NCBI GenBank assembly: GCA_021785115.1
Contig: JAJYGO010000426.1
Location: forward strand, 1-6,460
From: Chloroflexota bacterium
GTDB taxonomy: Bacteria > Chloroflexota > Limnocylindria > Limnocylindrales > CSP1-4
Direction: 5' to 3'
Length of the DNA stretch: 6,460 nucleotides
Below the pieces are notes generated by a model that ran no database searches, was not told the DNA's origin, and was given only the letters and a program-made list of their open reading frames with translations. Each line of letters begins with the position of its first letter. Within the stretch, counting starts at the first letter, position 1. A program made the translations under genes and the position numbers. Below are positions 1 through 5,515 of this stretch, piece after piece.

Positions 1-1
1 C

Positions 2-166
2 TTCACCGGCGACGAAGACAAGCTCGCCGATTTCGTCGAGGGCGACGTCGTCAGCATGAACGCGGTCGACGGTGGGTCGTACAGCTACGACACGCAGGCA
101 GGGGGGAACACAACAGCTCCAGCCTTCTGGGTGGCCTCGATCAAGCGAGTATCGGGGTCCTGCTGA
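2..166 (+). CDS. C-terminal end of an unidentified rightward gene (partial)
   Basis: The window opens inside an open frame (first full codon at base 2) that runs 54 codons to TGA at 164-166. Almost every third codon position is G or C, which supports a real gene over the antisense frame covering 85-267. The visible peptide is acidic at first (GDEDKLADFVEGD), then rich in Gly, Ser, Tyr and Thr, and ends in SIKRVSGSC. I see no Cys cluster, membrane segment or catalytic motif. The alternation of hydrophobic and polar residues could be a beta-rich fold, but I do not recognise the family. It is convergent with the long leftward operon, whose last stop lies at 289, so it is either the end of another gene block of the same element or a flanking gene. 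The start and most of the protein lie outside the window. Confidence 0.7.
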   Translation, partial: FTGDEDKLADFVEGDVVSMNAVDGGSYSYDTQAGGNTTAPAFWVASIKRVSGSC

Positions 167-168
167 CT

Positions 169-250
169 CAGCCTCGCGGCTGCCGCCTTCGTGTGGGGCA
201 CGAGAACTACGGGCAGGGGGCGCAGGGAGGCCCGGATGCCCTCCCTGCGC
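169..250. terminator. Hairpins between convergent genes, possible bidirectional terminator
   Basis: The 122-bp gap between the rightward stop (166) and the leftward stop (289) holds two hairpins. The stronger has an 11-bp perfect GC-rich stem, GCGCAGGGAGG (220-230) with CCTCCCTGCGC (240-250), and a 9-nt loop. A weaker one, CAGCC/GGCTG (169-173 with 178-182), follows the rightward stop directly. Position between convergent genes suggests transcription termination from both sides. Neither stem is followed by a T-tract on either strand, so a canonical intrinsic terminator is not shown. In high-GC genomes terminators without a U-tract are often proposed, but that is inference here. Confidence 0.45.
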
Positions 251-288
251 GGGGCGGGGCAATGCATCGAGCAGGCATCGAGCGCGCG

Positions 289-483
289 CTACCGGCCGAG
301 CTCGCCGAGCGGCTCGCGCGCGGCCACGCGGCGCGCCCAGCGCGCCATCCGGTCGCGTGCCTGGCGCCGTTGCCGGACGATCCGGCACGGCTCCGAGCAC
401 GTCACTTGTGCGATCCCGCGGCCGCGCGGGGTGAACGTCCCCCCGCACTCCGGGCAGATCGTCGGTGCCACGTTAGACGCCAC
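289..483 (-). CDS. Small treble-clef-like zinc-binding protein
   Basis: This is the last gene of the leftward operon, about 64 residues. It shows CPEC (C10, C13) followed after 15 residues by CSEPC (C29, C33), then a strongly basic helix rich in Arg (RIVRQRRQARDRMARWARR). CxxC...CSxxC followed by an Arg-rich helix is typical of small treble-clef or FCS/MYND-like zinc modules often found in phage genomes; zinc binding and nucleic-acid contact are inferred. The frame is open further upstream (ATG at 573 or 615), but those starts would overlap the preceding gene by 77 bases or more and read an Arg-rich antisense-like stretch. I therefore prefer GTG at 483, just after the preceding stop and a palindrome; GTG at 465 is also possible. 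No clear ribosome binding site decides this, so the start is uncertain. Confidence 0.6.
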   Translation of the reverse strand: MASNVAPTICPECGGTFTPRGRGIAQVTCSEPCRIVRQRRQARDRMARWARRVAAREPLGELGR

Positions 484-487
484 ACTG

Positions 488-506
488 TAAGGCGTTTTAC
501 GCCTTA
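488..506. repeat. Perfect 8-bp palindrome with TTT spacer at a gene junction
   Basis: TAAGGCGTTTTACGCCTTA reads as an 8-bp inverted repeat (488-495 with 499-506) around a 3-base spacer. It is AT-richer than its surroundings. The TAA stop of the leftward gene ending at 497 lies inside it, and the proposed GTG start of the next gene (483) lies five bases past it. As RNA it would form a tight hairpin with a 3-nt loop; as DNA it could be a dimer-binding site. No T-tract follows on either strand. Confidence 0.6.
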
Positions 507-709
507 GAACGCGGCGCGGGGCCCGGATCCGATAATCCGGACGTCTCGCCCGTACCGGTCGCCCACGGGCCATCCATGCGCGTGGGGTCGATGGGCGCCG
601 CATGCCGCGCGGCATCCGCGTCGAGCTGTGCCAGGCGTCGCGCCTCGCGGTCCTGGCCCTCCCGGGCGCGCTTGCGTGACGCCATCGGGTGCGCGTGCCG
701 GCCGCTCAT
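497..709 (-). CDS. Small basic protein of unknown function
   Basis: This is a 70-residue open frame whose ATG (709) overlaps the stop of the upstream gene by 4 bp (ATGA), matching the coupled pattern of the operon. The N-terminal half is charged and Arg/Ala-rich (RKRAREGQDREARRLAQLDADAARHAA) and probably helical. The C-terminal half is Gly/Pro/Ser/Thr-rich and probably disordered, ending in RSKA before TAA. There are no cysteines, no membrane segment and no motif I recognise. A second ATG at 685 (MASRKRA) would give a shorter product, but the 4-bp overlap favours 709. The amino-acid make-up would suit a small nucleic-acid or protein-binding adaptor, which is a guess. Confidence 0.6.
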   Translation of the reverse strand: MSGRHAHPMASRKRAREGQDREARRLAQLDADAARHAAPIDPTRMDGPWATGTGETSGLSDPGPAPRSKA

Positions 710-1413
710 GCGGAGGCCTCGGCCGTGTCGAGCGTGGCCTCGGGGATCGACGCGCGGAGCGCCTCGAGCTCCGCGGCGACCTGGCCGGCCGACAGCGGCG
801 CGAGCGCGAGGGCGTCGAGCGTGGCCCGTGCCGCGCGGATCGCCTCGAGGCGGGCCAGCACGCTGCGCCGGTTCGACGCGACCACCTCGCGCGAGCGGCG
901 CGGCGGATGCGTGTACGGGTTGAGCTCGCCCTCGCGCGTGATCTCGTCGAGGCGCACCGGCGGGAGCGCGCGCTCGACGACCTCGGCGCCGTGCTCGAGG
1001 CGGTAGACGCGCACCGTGCGGCCCATCGCGGCCTGCTCGAGGTCGCCGAGCTCGGCGCGGAACGCGGCGAGTGATGGATCGGCCCCCGCCCGGAGCTCGC
1101 GCTCGAGGTGATGCGCCCGGCCATCGTGCGCGCCGCTCGCGATCGCGAGCCCCCGCTCCGCCGAGCGTGCCGCGGCCGCGGCCTCGGCGAGCGACGCCCG
1201 GGCATGCTCGAGGGTGGCGCGGGTCCGCTCGACAGCGGCCGCGAGTGGCTTGCGCTCGGCCTCCCAGCGGCGGGCCTCGGCCGCGAGTTCGTCGGCGAGC
1301 GCCTGGCGCGCCACGAGCTCCTCGCGCTCCTGCTCGTCGACGAGCGCGCGCATGGCTGGCGACTCGAGCACGCGCTCGAGCCGCTGCGGGGTGAGGAACG
1401 GCAGGCGGGGCAT
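706..1413 (-). CDS. Long coiled-coil protein, possible paralogue of its upstream neighbour
   Basis: A 235-residue protein beginning MPRLPFLTPQRLERVLESPAMRALVDEQ. Residues from about 25 to 125 are rich in Ala, Glu, Arg and Leu, with heptad-like spacing typical of a long coiled coil. A middle segment (about 130-175) is less regular and contains TVRVYRLEHGAEVVERALPPVRLDEITREGELNPYTHPPRR, probably a small folded module. A second helical stretch follows (about 180-235). The start is supported by AGGAG at 1419-1423, five bases upstream; this is one of the few genes here separated from its neighbour by a gap (15 bp). Stretches with AHD and ExELRA, and a C-terminal AAR..LD.L pattern, also occur in the upstream gene. 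No known family is recognised; a structural, scaffolding or assembly role is possible but unproven. Confidence 0.8.
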   Translation of the reverse strand: MPRLPFLTPQRLERVLESPAMRALVDEQEREELVARQALADELAAEARRWEAERKPLAAAVERTRATLEHARASLAEAAAAARSAERGLAIASGAHDGRAHHLERELRAGADPSLAAFRAELGDLEQAAMGRTVRVYRLEHGAEVVERALPPVRLDEITREGELNPYTHPPRRSREVVASNRRSVLARLEAIRAARATLDALALAPLSAGQVAAELEALRASIPEATLDTAEASA

Positions 1414-1418
1414 GGGAT

Positions 1419-1423
1419 CTCCT
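1419..1423 (-). promoter_or_regulatory. Ribosome binding site AGGAG
   Basis: On the minus strand AGGAG lies five bases before the ATG at 1413. It fixes that start and shows that the coiled-coil gene at 706-1413 can initiate independently instead of relying on 4-bp overlap coupling. Confidence 0.7.
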
Positions 1424-1428
1424 CTCGG

Positions 1429-1941
1429 CTACGCCGGCAGCGGCGCCGGCAGGTGGCGGACGGTCGCGCGGATCCGCTCGAGGCGCTCGGCGAGCGCAGG
1501 AGCGCCGAGCGCCTCGAGGGACAGTTCGTCGAGCGCGTGGCGTGCGGCCAGGAGGTCGGCCTCGAGGTCGCGCCGGTCGGCGGGATCGATCGACCGCAGG
1601 GCCCGCGCGCGGTCCCGCTCGAGCGCGTGCCAGGCCTCCGCGATCGCGGCCGGTGCCGTGGCGCGGAGCTCGTGCTCCGCCTCCGCGATCGCCCGGTCAT
1701 GCGCCGCGGAGAGCGCCAGGAGCCGGGCCGACGCGCTCGCGGCTTCCCGCTCGGCGTCGCGGAGCGCCGTCCTGGCGGCCTCGAGGCGGCCCCTGGCCTG
1801 CGTGTCGCTCTGCCGGGCGGTCGCGGCTCCCTCGGGCTCGCTCCCCCTGAGGTGGGCACGCTGCGCCGCCAGTGCGCGCCGGCGCGCGAGGAGCGGATCG
1901 GCGGCGGCCTGCGTCGCCTTCACGGCCGGGGCCCGGTGCAT
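1429..1941 (-). CDS. Coiled-coil protein, unknown function
   Basis: About 170 residues, dominated by Ala, Arg, Leu and Glu in a pattern that predicts an almost continuous coiled coil from about residue 18 to the end. It contains AHDRAIAEAEHELRA and a C-terminal AARHALDEL.LEAL..P.LAERLERIRA stretch, both with counterparts in the next gene downstream. Two starts are possible. ATG at 1941 (MHRAPAVKATQ) overlaps the previous gene by 22 bp. GTG at 1923 (VKATQAAADPLL) gives a GTGA 4-bp overlap like most junctions in this operon. Neither has a convincing ribosome binding site. The frame extends open to 2169, but that part is antisense-like to the Cys/His repeat region of the preceding gene and I reject it. 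No cysteine, no membrane segment and no recognised family. Confidence 0.75.
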   Translation of the reverse strand: MHRAPAVKATQAAADPLLARRRALAAQRAHLRGSEPEGAATARQSDTQARGRLEAARTALRDAEREAASASARLLALSAAHDRAIAEAEHELRATAPAAIAEAWHALERDRARALRSIDPADRRDLEADLLAARHALDELSLEALGAPALAERLERIRATVRHLPAPLPA

Positions 1942-2339
1942 GACGGGTAGGGGCACTGGCCGCGGACGCGGCCGTGGATGCACGTCCGGACCGGCGCCGC
2001 GGCGGTGCCGCAGGATTCGTGCGTGCGGTAGGGGCACGCGCCCGGGCGCCTGCCGTGGATGCACCCGTCGGGCGCAGGCCGTGCGATCCGCCGCGTCGTG
2101 GCACGCGCGCGTCCGATCCGCGCATCCGCACGCTCGTGCTGGGCGGCCGTCTTCACGAGGCCACGGCACACGTTGCAGTTAGCGCCGGCGCGGCCATCGA
2201 GGCAGGCATCGCACGGGAAGCCGTGCCGGCAGACATCCGCCCGCGTCGCGACGGGCTCGGGGATGAGGAGTGGGCGGCCGCCCGTGACCCGGCGGCGGCC
2301 GAGCTCGGCGCGCGGGCCGAGGGAACCGGGGAGCGTCAT
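1920..2339 (-). CDS. Protein with Cys/His tandem repeats (CxHG...C)
   Basis: A 139-residue protein with many potential metal ligands. The first group is CRHGFPCDAC (C37, H39, C43, C46) plus CNVC (C55, C58). After a basic linker there are two C-terminal repeats: CIHGRRPGACPY (C93, H95, C102, with C110) and CIHGRVRGQCPY (C120, H122, C129, with C134). The last two units are spaced exactly 27 residues apart and are also repeated at DNA level. Each unit offers Cys and His ligands for a small zinc knuckle; zinc binding is inferred and I do not know a named family with this arrangement. ATG at 2339 overlaps the upstream stop (ATGA) and is preceded by AAGGAG about nine bases upstream. The first five residues, MTLPG, and the surrounding DNA match the start of the gene at 5757-6050. 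Confidence 0.78.
   Translation of the reverse strand: MTLPGSLGPRAELGRRRVTGGRPLLIPEPVATRADVCRHGFPCDACLDGRAGANCNVCRGLVKTAAQHERADARIGRARATTRRIARPAPDGCIHGRRPGACPYRTHESCGTAAAPVRTCIHGRVRGQCPYPSCTGPRP
1946..2064. repeat. Tandem 81-bp repeat unit within the Cys/His protein gene
   Basis: Two 38-bp stretches, 1946-1983 and 2027-2064, both begin GGTAGGGGCAC and both end CCGTGGATGCAC. They are 81 bp apart, equal to 27 codons. On the minus strand they encode the CIHGR..G.CPY units, so this is an in-frame internal duplication that has diverged in its middle part. Confidence 0.75.
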
Positions 2340-2668
2340 CGAAGCGTGCTCCTTCCTGCCGGCGTGCCGGCGTGCGTCGCGCGCGCTGTGGCCAGGGCCT
2401 CGAGGAGCTCGCGCAAGCGCTCCTGGCCCTCCGTGATGGCGAACTCGGCGTCGGCGAGCTGCTCGGCCGGCGTCCGCCCGAACGCGTCCGCCTGGCGTGC
2501 ATCGCGCCGGGCGGACGCGCGCAGCTCGTCGCGCTCACCCTCGAGCCGCTCGAGGCGTCGATCGATGCGCCGGTACTCGAGCATCGCCGCGCCCCGGCAT
2601 CCCTCCCGGCAGAAGGCGCCCGGTGCCGCGACCGTCGACCCGCACGAGGGGCACGCGTGGCGGCTCAC
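2336..2668 (-). CDS. Zinc-motif plus coiled-coil small protein
   Basis: A 110-residue protein. The N-terminus has CPSC (C6, C9) and CREGC (C20, C24), a compact four-Cys site. From about residue 31 to 98 it becomes a charged helix (YRRIDRRLERLEGERDELRASARRDARQ, then AEQLADAEFAITEGQERLRELLEALATARA) that should form a coiled coil or helical hairpin. This resembles the other small proteins here that place a Cys4 module next to an Arg-rich helix. ATG at 2668 overlaps the stop of the terminase small subunit gene by 4 bp, so it is probably translated in step with it. A DNA-binding or protein-bridging role is plausible; being coupled to the terminase gene hints at packaging or regulation, but this is inference. 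Confidence 0.75.
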   Translation of the reverse strand: MSRHACPSCGSTVAAPGAFCREGCRGAAMLEYRRIDRRLERLEGERDELRASARRDARQADAFGRTPAEQLADAEFAITEGQERLRELLEALATARATHAGTPAGRSTLR

Positions 2669-3153
2669 GAGGCGGACCCCGCGGGGCCGTCGACGGGCGT
2701 GCGGAGGAACGTATCGAACGCCTGTTCGTCGGGCGCAAGCGGCGCCGTCGTCAGCTTCAGGCCGGCGCGCGAGGCCGGCGTGAGGCCGAGCTCGCGGGCG
2801 AGCATGCGCACCTGGTCGGCCGCGTCGCGCGTCATCGCGACGAGGGGGTTACGTACCATCGTGTGCTCGCGCCCGGGCAGGAGGAGCGGCGCGTCGCCGA
2901 GCTCGGACACGAGCCGCTCGTACCGCGAGACGGCCTCGGCGTAGGCGCGCAGCACGTCGCGATCCGCGCGCGTCAGGGCGCCCGTGGCACGCATCGCGCG
3001 CACGGCTCGGCGCCACGCCCGCTCGGCGCCGGCGTCCATGTCGCGCGGCATGACGGGCAGGCGGCCGTCGGGATGCGGCTCGCGCTCGAGGTCGGACGGT
3101 CGCGCCGTGCCATGCAGGACGCGCACCGCGGTCGGGAGCTTGCGGGGCGGCAT
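2665..3153 (-). CDS. terS: Phage terminase small subunit, P27 family
   Basis: A 162-residue protein of the usual size for P27-like terminase small subunits (Terminase_4). It matches the family layout: an N-terminal basic segment with a VLHGTARPSDLEREP-type leader (about 10-26), a helical region ERAWRRAVRAMRATGALTRAD followed by RDVLRAYAEAVSRYERL (about 44-81), and the C-terminal hallmark VRNPLVAM...QVRMLARELGLTPASRAGL (about 100-132). The small subunit recognises the packaging site on DNA and recruits the ATPase/nuclease large subunit. Here no large subunit follows: the downstream genes are small zinc-motif and coiled-coil proteins and the operon then ends. The ATG lies one base past the upstream stop (TGACATG), with only a weak distant GAGG. 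Identification rests on motif recognition and is firm; whether it serves a phage or a satellite is open. Confidence 0.87.
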   Translation of the reverse strand: MPPRKLPTAVRVLHGTARPSDLEREPHPDGRLPVMPRDMDAGAERAWRRAVRAMRATGALTRADRDVLRAYAEAVSRYERLVSELGDAPLLLPGREHTMVRNPLVAMTRDAADQVRMLARELGLTPASRAGLKLTTAPLAPDEQAFDTFLRTPVDGPAGSAS

Positions 3154-3154
3154 G

Positions 3155-3547
3155 TCAGGCAGCCTCGGGGGTAGGGGGCGTGCAATCCTTGGGCCGGCTC
3201 GTTTCCTTAGGACCGCGTGGCAGCACGATGTGTCTCTGTACGGAACTCCGGGTTTCGGGCACCCGGGCCTCGGGATGGACCGGGTAGCCGCTCATCCGCT
3301 CGCGGACGCGCTGCTCGAACTGCACGAGGTCGTCCGTTGTCGGCTCGACGGCCAGGGCGATCCGCTCGCCGTCGCGCCCGTGCAGCGATGCGAAGCACGG
3401 CGGCAGGCCGGCACCGTGGAGGGTCGGCGCGAGCGGACGGCAGACGTAACACGTGCGATGCAGCCGGCCCGTCTCGCGCACGATGAGCAGCTCGGCGAGT
3501 GGACGGAGGGAGCCGCACGCTCGGCATCGTTCGCGACGGTCGATCAT
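3155..3547 (-). CDS. Zinc-ribbon-like protein upstream of terminase small subunit
   Basis: A 130-residue protein starting MIDRRERCRACGSLRP. C8/C11 and C33/C36 (RCRACG and TCYVCR) are 22 residues apart and form a classic zinc-ribbon spacing, with GRLHRTCYVC similar to the second knuckle of many phage zinc proteins. The rest (about 40-130) lacks cysteines apart from one at PPCFASLHGRDGERIALAVEPTTDDLVQFEQRVRERMSGYP, which may be a short alpha/beta segment, and ends in a basic tail. The start at 3547 is supported by a strong AAGGAG seven bases upstream and a 4-bp ATGA overlap with the upstream gene. The longer open frame to 3772 is antisense-like and rejected. Function unknown; nucleic-acid or protein binding is likely. 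Confidence 0.77.
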   Translation of the reverse strand: MIDRRERCRACGSLRPLAELLIVRETGRLHRTCYVCRPLAPTLHGAGLPPCFASLHGRDGERIALAVEPTTDDLVQFEQRVRERMSGYPVHPEARVPETRSSVQRHIVLPRGPKETSRPKDCTPPTPEAA

Positions 3548-3729
3548 CTGGATTCTCCTTCCTGCCGCGCGCCTGGCGACGTCGGACGGTGGACGTACAC
3601 GACGCGCCCGGGCTCGTTGAGGTCGCGGTGCGCGATCGGCTTGCACTCGCACAGCGCGGAGGCGCGATGCGTTCCGCCCACCTCCAGCGGGACCGCGTGG
3701 ACGGGCAGCGGGATCCGCGGCGCGGTCAT
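3544..3729 (-). CDS. 61-residue conserved-looking small protein
   Basis: A short protein, MTAPRIPLPVHAVPLEVGG followed by THRASALCECKPIAHRDLNEPGRVVYVHRP and a basic Gly/Ser tail. CEC (C27, C29) with nearby His residues (H21, H34, H47) could bind a metal, but the set is incomplete compared with a standard zinc knuckle. Both ends overlap neighbours by 4 bp (ATGA at 3726-3729 and 3544-3547), which is the strongest evidence that it is translated. I do not recognise the family. With such a short length the call depends on position and codon pattern; it could be part of a complex with the flanking Cys-rich proteins. Confidence 0.65.
   Translation of the reverse strand: MTAPRIPLPVHAVPLEVGGTHRASALCECKPIAHRDLNEPGRVVYVHRPTSPGARQEGESR
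3555..3560 (-). promoter_or_regulatory. Ribosome binding site AAGGAG
   Basis: On the minus strand AAGGAG lies seven bases before the ATG at 3547. It decides the start of the zinc-ribbon gene against the longer open frame reaching 3772. Confidence 0.7.
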
Positions 3730-4049
3730 GGCCGCGGCTCCGGAGTCGCGGCCTCAGCGGCCAAGCGAGCATGGCGCGCGCGCCAGCGGAGCGCGGACGG
3801 TGAGGGCGCGGCAGGACAGGACGAGGCGCTCGGCTGGGGCGGCGATGCCATCGGCGAGACGGTCGGTCGCTCGGGCACGAGCAGCGCGATCGCGTCGACG
3901 TCGGCTGTCCGCGCGACCTGGCCGAAGCAACCCGAGCCGGTGCCTGGTCGGCAGCACCAGCGCCGCTCGCCCGTCCGCCGGTCCGTCACCTCGAGCAGAT
4001 CGCCAGGGCGGTCATTGCCACAGAAGCCGCAGAACGGCGTCGCGCTCAT
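3726..4049 (-). CDS. Small Cys-rich protein following the ATPase
   Basis: A 107-residue protein. The N-terminus has FCGFCGNDRPGD (C7, C10) and RRWCCRPGTGSGCFG (C32, C33, C41), so a zinc ribbon using C7, C10 and two of C32/C33/C41 is likely. The ISxxGD-like middle (LLEVTDRRTGERRW) fits a beta-hairpin between two knuckles. The C-terminal half is Pro/Ser/Ala/Arg-rich and probably unstructured. ATG at 4049 overlaps the stop of the ATPase gene by 4 bp, so its translation should be tied to that of the ATPase; it may be a partner of it. No family name can be given. Confidence 0.72.
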   Translation of the reverse strand: MSATPFCGFCGNDRPGDLLEVTDRRTGERRWCCRPGTGSGCFGQVARTADVDAIALLVPERPTVSPMASPPQPSASSCPAAPSPSALRWRARHARLAAEAATPEPRP

Positions 4050-5515
4050 GTCAGGTCGCTCCCGAAGACGCCGAGCGCCGCCTGGACGGGCGACGGCGGA
4101 GAGGCGGTCTGCTCCGAACGAACGACCTCCGAACCCCTATAGGGTTCGTTCGGAGGTTCGGAGGTCGTTCGTGCCTCGGAGCCATCTACCGCCGAAGCAC
4201 CTCCGAACCGTGCGTGCTCGGAGCTGTTCGGAGGTTCGGAGGTCGGAAAGACGCGAACAGCACCCTTGGGGCCTGTCTTCTCGGTCCGGACGGCCTCCCC
4301 GAGCGCCTTCACATAGTTGCTGGCGGTGTCGCGGGAGACTTCGAGGATGGCGCCCAACTCGGCCAGGGTGACGCCCGGCGCGGCCAGGATCGCGGCCAGC
4401 ACCGCATCCGCCGCGACCTTCGTGCTCTTCGTCTCGTCGAGGTCGACCGGGTCGACGAGCAGCCCGCCGACCTTCGCGGCCACGATGCGTCGCTCGTGCC
4501 GCACCCGCTTCCGCACCGTCAGGCGGGAGCGCGCCAGGCTCGTGCCGTCGTTCTCCTGGAGCACGGTCACGTCGTTCCAGCGGCCCCACTCGCCCAGCAC
4601 GTCCGAGAGGCGCCGCTCGCCGTGGCCCTGCGGCTTCTTCAGATGCACGACCAGCACGATGGCGAGCGCCGGGTAGGCCTCGAGCATGGCGCGCAGCCCG
4701 GCGTAGACGCCCTGAATCTGCGAGCCCCACGGGTCGACCTGTGTGGCCCCCGTGGCCGTGTCGAAGATCAGGAGTACCGCGCGTCGCGCGCGCAGCCACT
4801 CCACCGCCCACGCGCGCCATTCCGACACCATCAGCGCCGGCTTCCCGCCGGCGGCCATCATGAGCGGCAGGCGGAAGTACCGAGTGACGAGCTGCTCGCG
4901 CTGGAGGCCGAGCGACTCGAGCACCGTGGCCTCGCGCGTGAAGTCGTCGTCGGCGTGCATCTCGGACAGGTAGAGCACGGGCCCCGTCTGGAGCACGTCC
5001 CACGTGCCGGCGAACGATCCGCCGGCGACCGCGACACGGATCCCGAGCTCGCCGTCGACGCTGTAGCTCTTGCCGGAGCCTTCCTCGGCCGCCCACAGCG
5101 CGATGCGGCCCGGGCGGATGAGGTCGGCGACGTACTCCGTCTCGCCCAGGTCGGACAGCACGGCCAGCCCGCGGTCCTCCGGCTCGGGCCACGTCACGAG
5201 CTCGCCGCCGACCGCCGCGACGACGCCCGGTTCCCATCCGGGGTCCTGGCGCGGGTCCGGGATGCTGGCGAGGTGCTCGTCGACCGGCGCGGGCTCAGCC
5301 ATGACGCGATCGCGGAACGCGAACGCCTGGCGACGATGGCGCTCGAGCAGCGATTCGGGCGGCTCCGGGAGCGATGTGATCGGGCCGGCCGGCTCAAAGT
5401 CGAACAGGTCGGGCTCCGGGGCAGCGACCGCGCCACGCGGGTCGGGCGCCTGGTCGGCTTCCCCGTCGTCCGCGTGGGCCTTGAGATCGCCCGGGTACCA
5501 GGGGGCCGCGCTCAT
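4046..5515 (-). CDS. RepA-like AAA ATPase (AAA_25 type) with C-terminal winged-helix-like segment
   Basis: A 489-residue protein, the largest here. Residues 1-125 are acidic and Pro-rich, probably flexible. A RecA-fold ATPase core follows: Walker A AEEGSGKS (143-150, with Ala in place of the usual first Gly), a strand GPVLYLSEM (178-186), Walker B AVLLIFD (246-252, D252), and IVLVVHLKKP (286-295) resembling the sensor strand of RepA/DnaB-type hexameric ATPases. Residues about 369-412 look like a winged helix (TLAELGAILEVSRDTASNYVKALGE), a DNA-binding element. The tail (424-470) is Ser/Glu/Pro-rich and encoded by unusual DNA repeats. The start at 5515 gives a 4-bp ATGA overlap with the upstream gene; the open frame to 5707 reads antisense-like Arg/Pro sequence. 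Likely role: replication initiator or helicase-loader-like ATPase of the element; a general phage recombination ATPase is the alternative. Confidence 0.85.
   Translation of the reverse strand: MSAAPWYPGDLKAHADDGEADQAPDPRGAVAAPEPDLFDFEPAGPITSLPEPPESLLERHRRQAFAFRDRVMAEPAPVDEHLASIPDPRQDPGWEPGVVAAVGGELVTWPEPEDRGLAVLSDLGETEYVADLIRPGRIALWAAEEGSGKSYSVDGELGIRVAVAGGSFAGTWDVLQTGPVLYLSEMHADDDFTREATVLESLGLQREQLVTRYFRLPLMMAAGGKPALMVSEWRAWAVEWLRARRAVLLIFDTATGATQVDPWGSQIQGVYAGLRAMLEAYPALAIVLVVHLKKPQGHGERRLSDVLGEWGRWNDVTVLQENDGTSLARSRLTVRKRVRHERRIVAAKVGGLLVDPVDLDETKSTKVAADAVLAAILAAPGVTLAELGAILEVSRDTASNYVKALGEAVRTEKTGPKGAVRVFPTSEPPNSSEHARFGGASAVDGSEARTTSEPPNEPYRGSEVVRSEQTASPPSPVQAALGVFGSDLT
4112..4245. repeat. 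Iteron-like array of TTCGGAGGT repeats in both orientations
   Basis: The 9-mer TTCGGAGGT occurs at 4149-4157, 4157-4165, 4227-4235 and 4235-4243. Its reverse complement occurs at 4125-4133 and 4199-4207, and an 8-base part at 4112-4119. The copies form two modules, each one inverted copy followed by two tandem copies with an 8-bp period. The 20-mer GTTCGGAGGTTCGGAGGTCG is repeated exactly at 4148-4167 and 4226-4245. An 18-bp perfect inverted repeat pairs 4118-4135 with 4155-4172; an alternative 12-bp stem pairs 4112-4123 with 4144-4155. The array lies inside the 3' end of the ATPase gene and is less GC-rich than its surroundings. Confidence 0.85.

Noticed and set aside
85..267. 60-codon leftward open frame after the operon end
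   Set aside because: It overlaps the end of the rightward gene, whose frame has much stronger G/C third-position bias, and it lacks a ribosome binding site.
484..615. Longer start for the last zinc-motif gene (ATG 573 or 615)
   Set aside because: It overlaps the preceding gene heavily and adds only Arg-rich shadow residues; no ribosome binding site is seen.
504..1859. 451-codon leftward open frame
   Set aside because: It is a shifted frame over the two coiled-coil genes; the peptide is almost wholly Arg/Ser/Pro/Ala with no fold, while the other frame gives regular coiled coil and correct junctions.
1942..2169. N-terminal extension of the coiled-coil gene to 2169
   Set aside because: The extension overlaps the well-supported Cys/His repeat gene and reads Arg/Pro/His-rich shadow sequence; starts at 1941 or 1923 fit the operon spacing.
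1108..2182. Long rightward open frames over 1108-1950 and 1214-2182
   Set aside because: They are antisense shadows of the coiled-coil and Cys/His repeat genes, with no ribosome binding site and biased composition.
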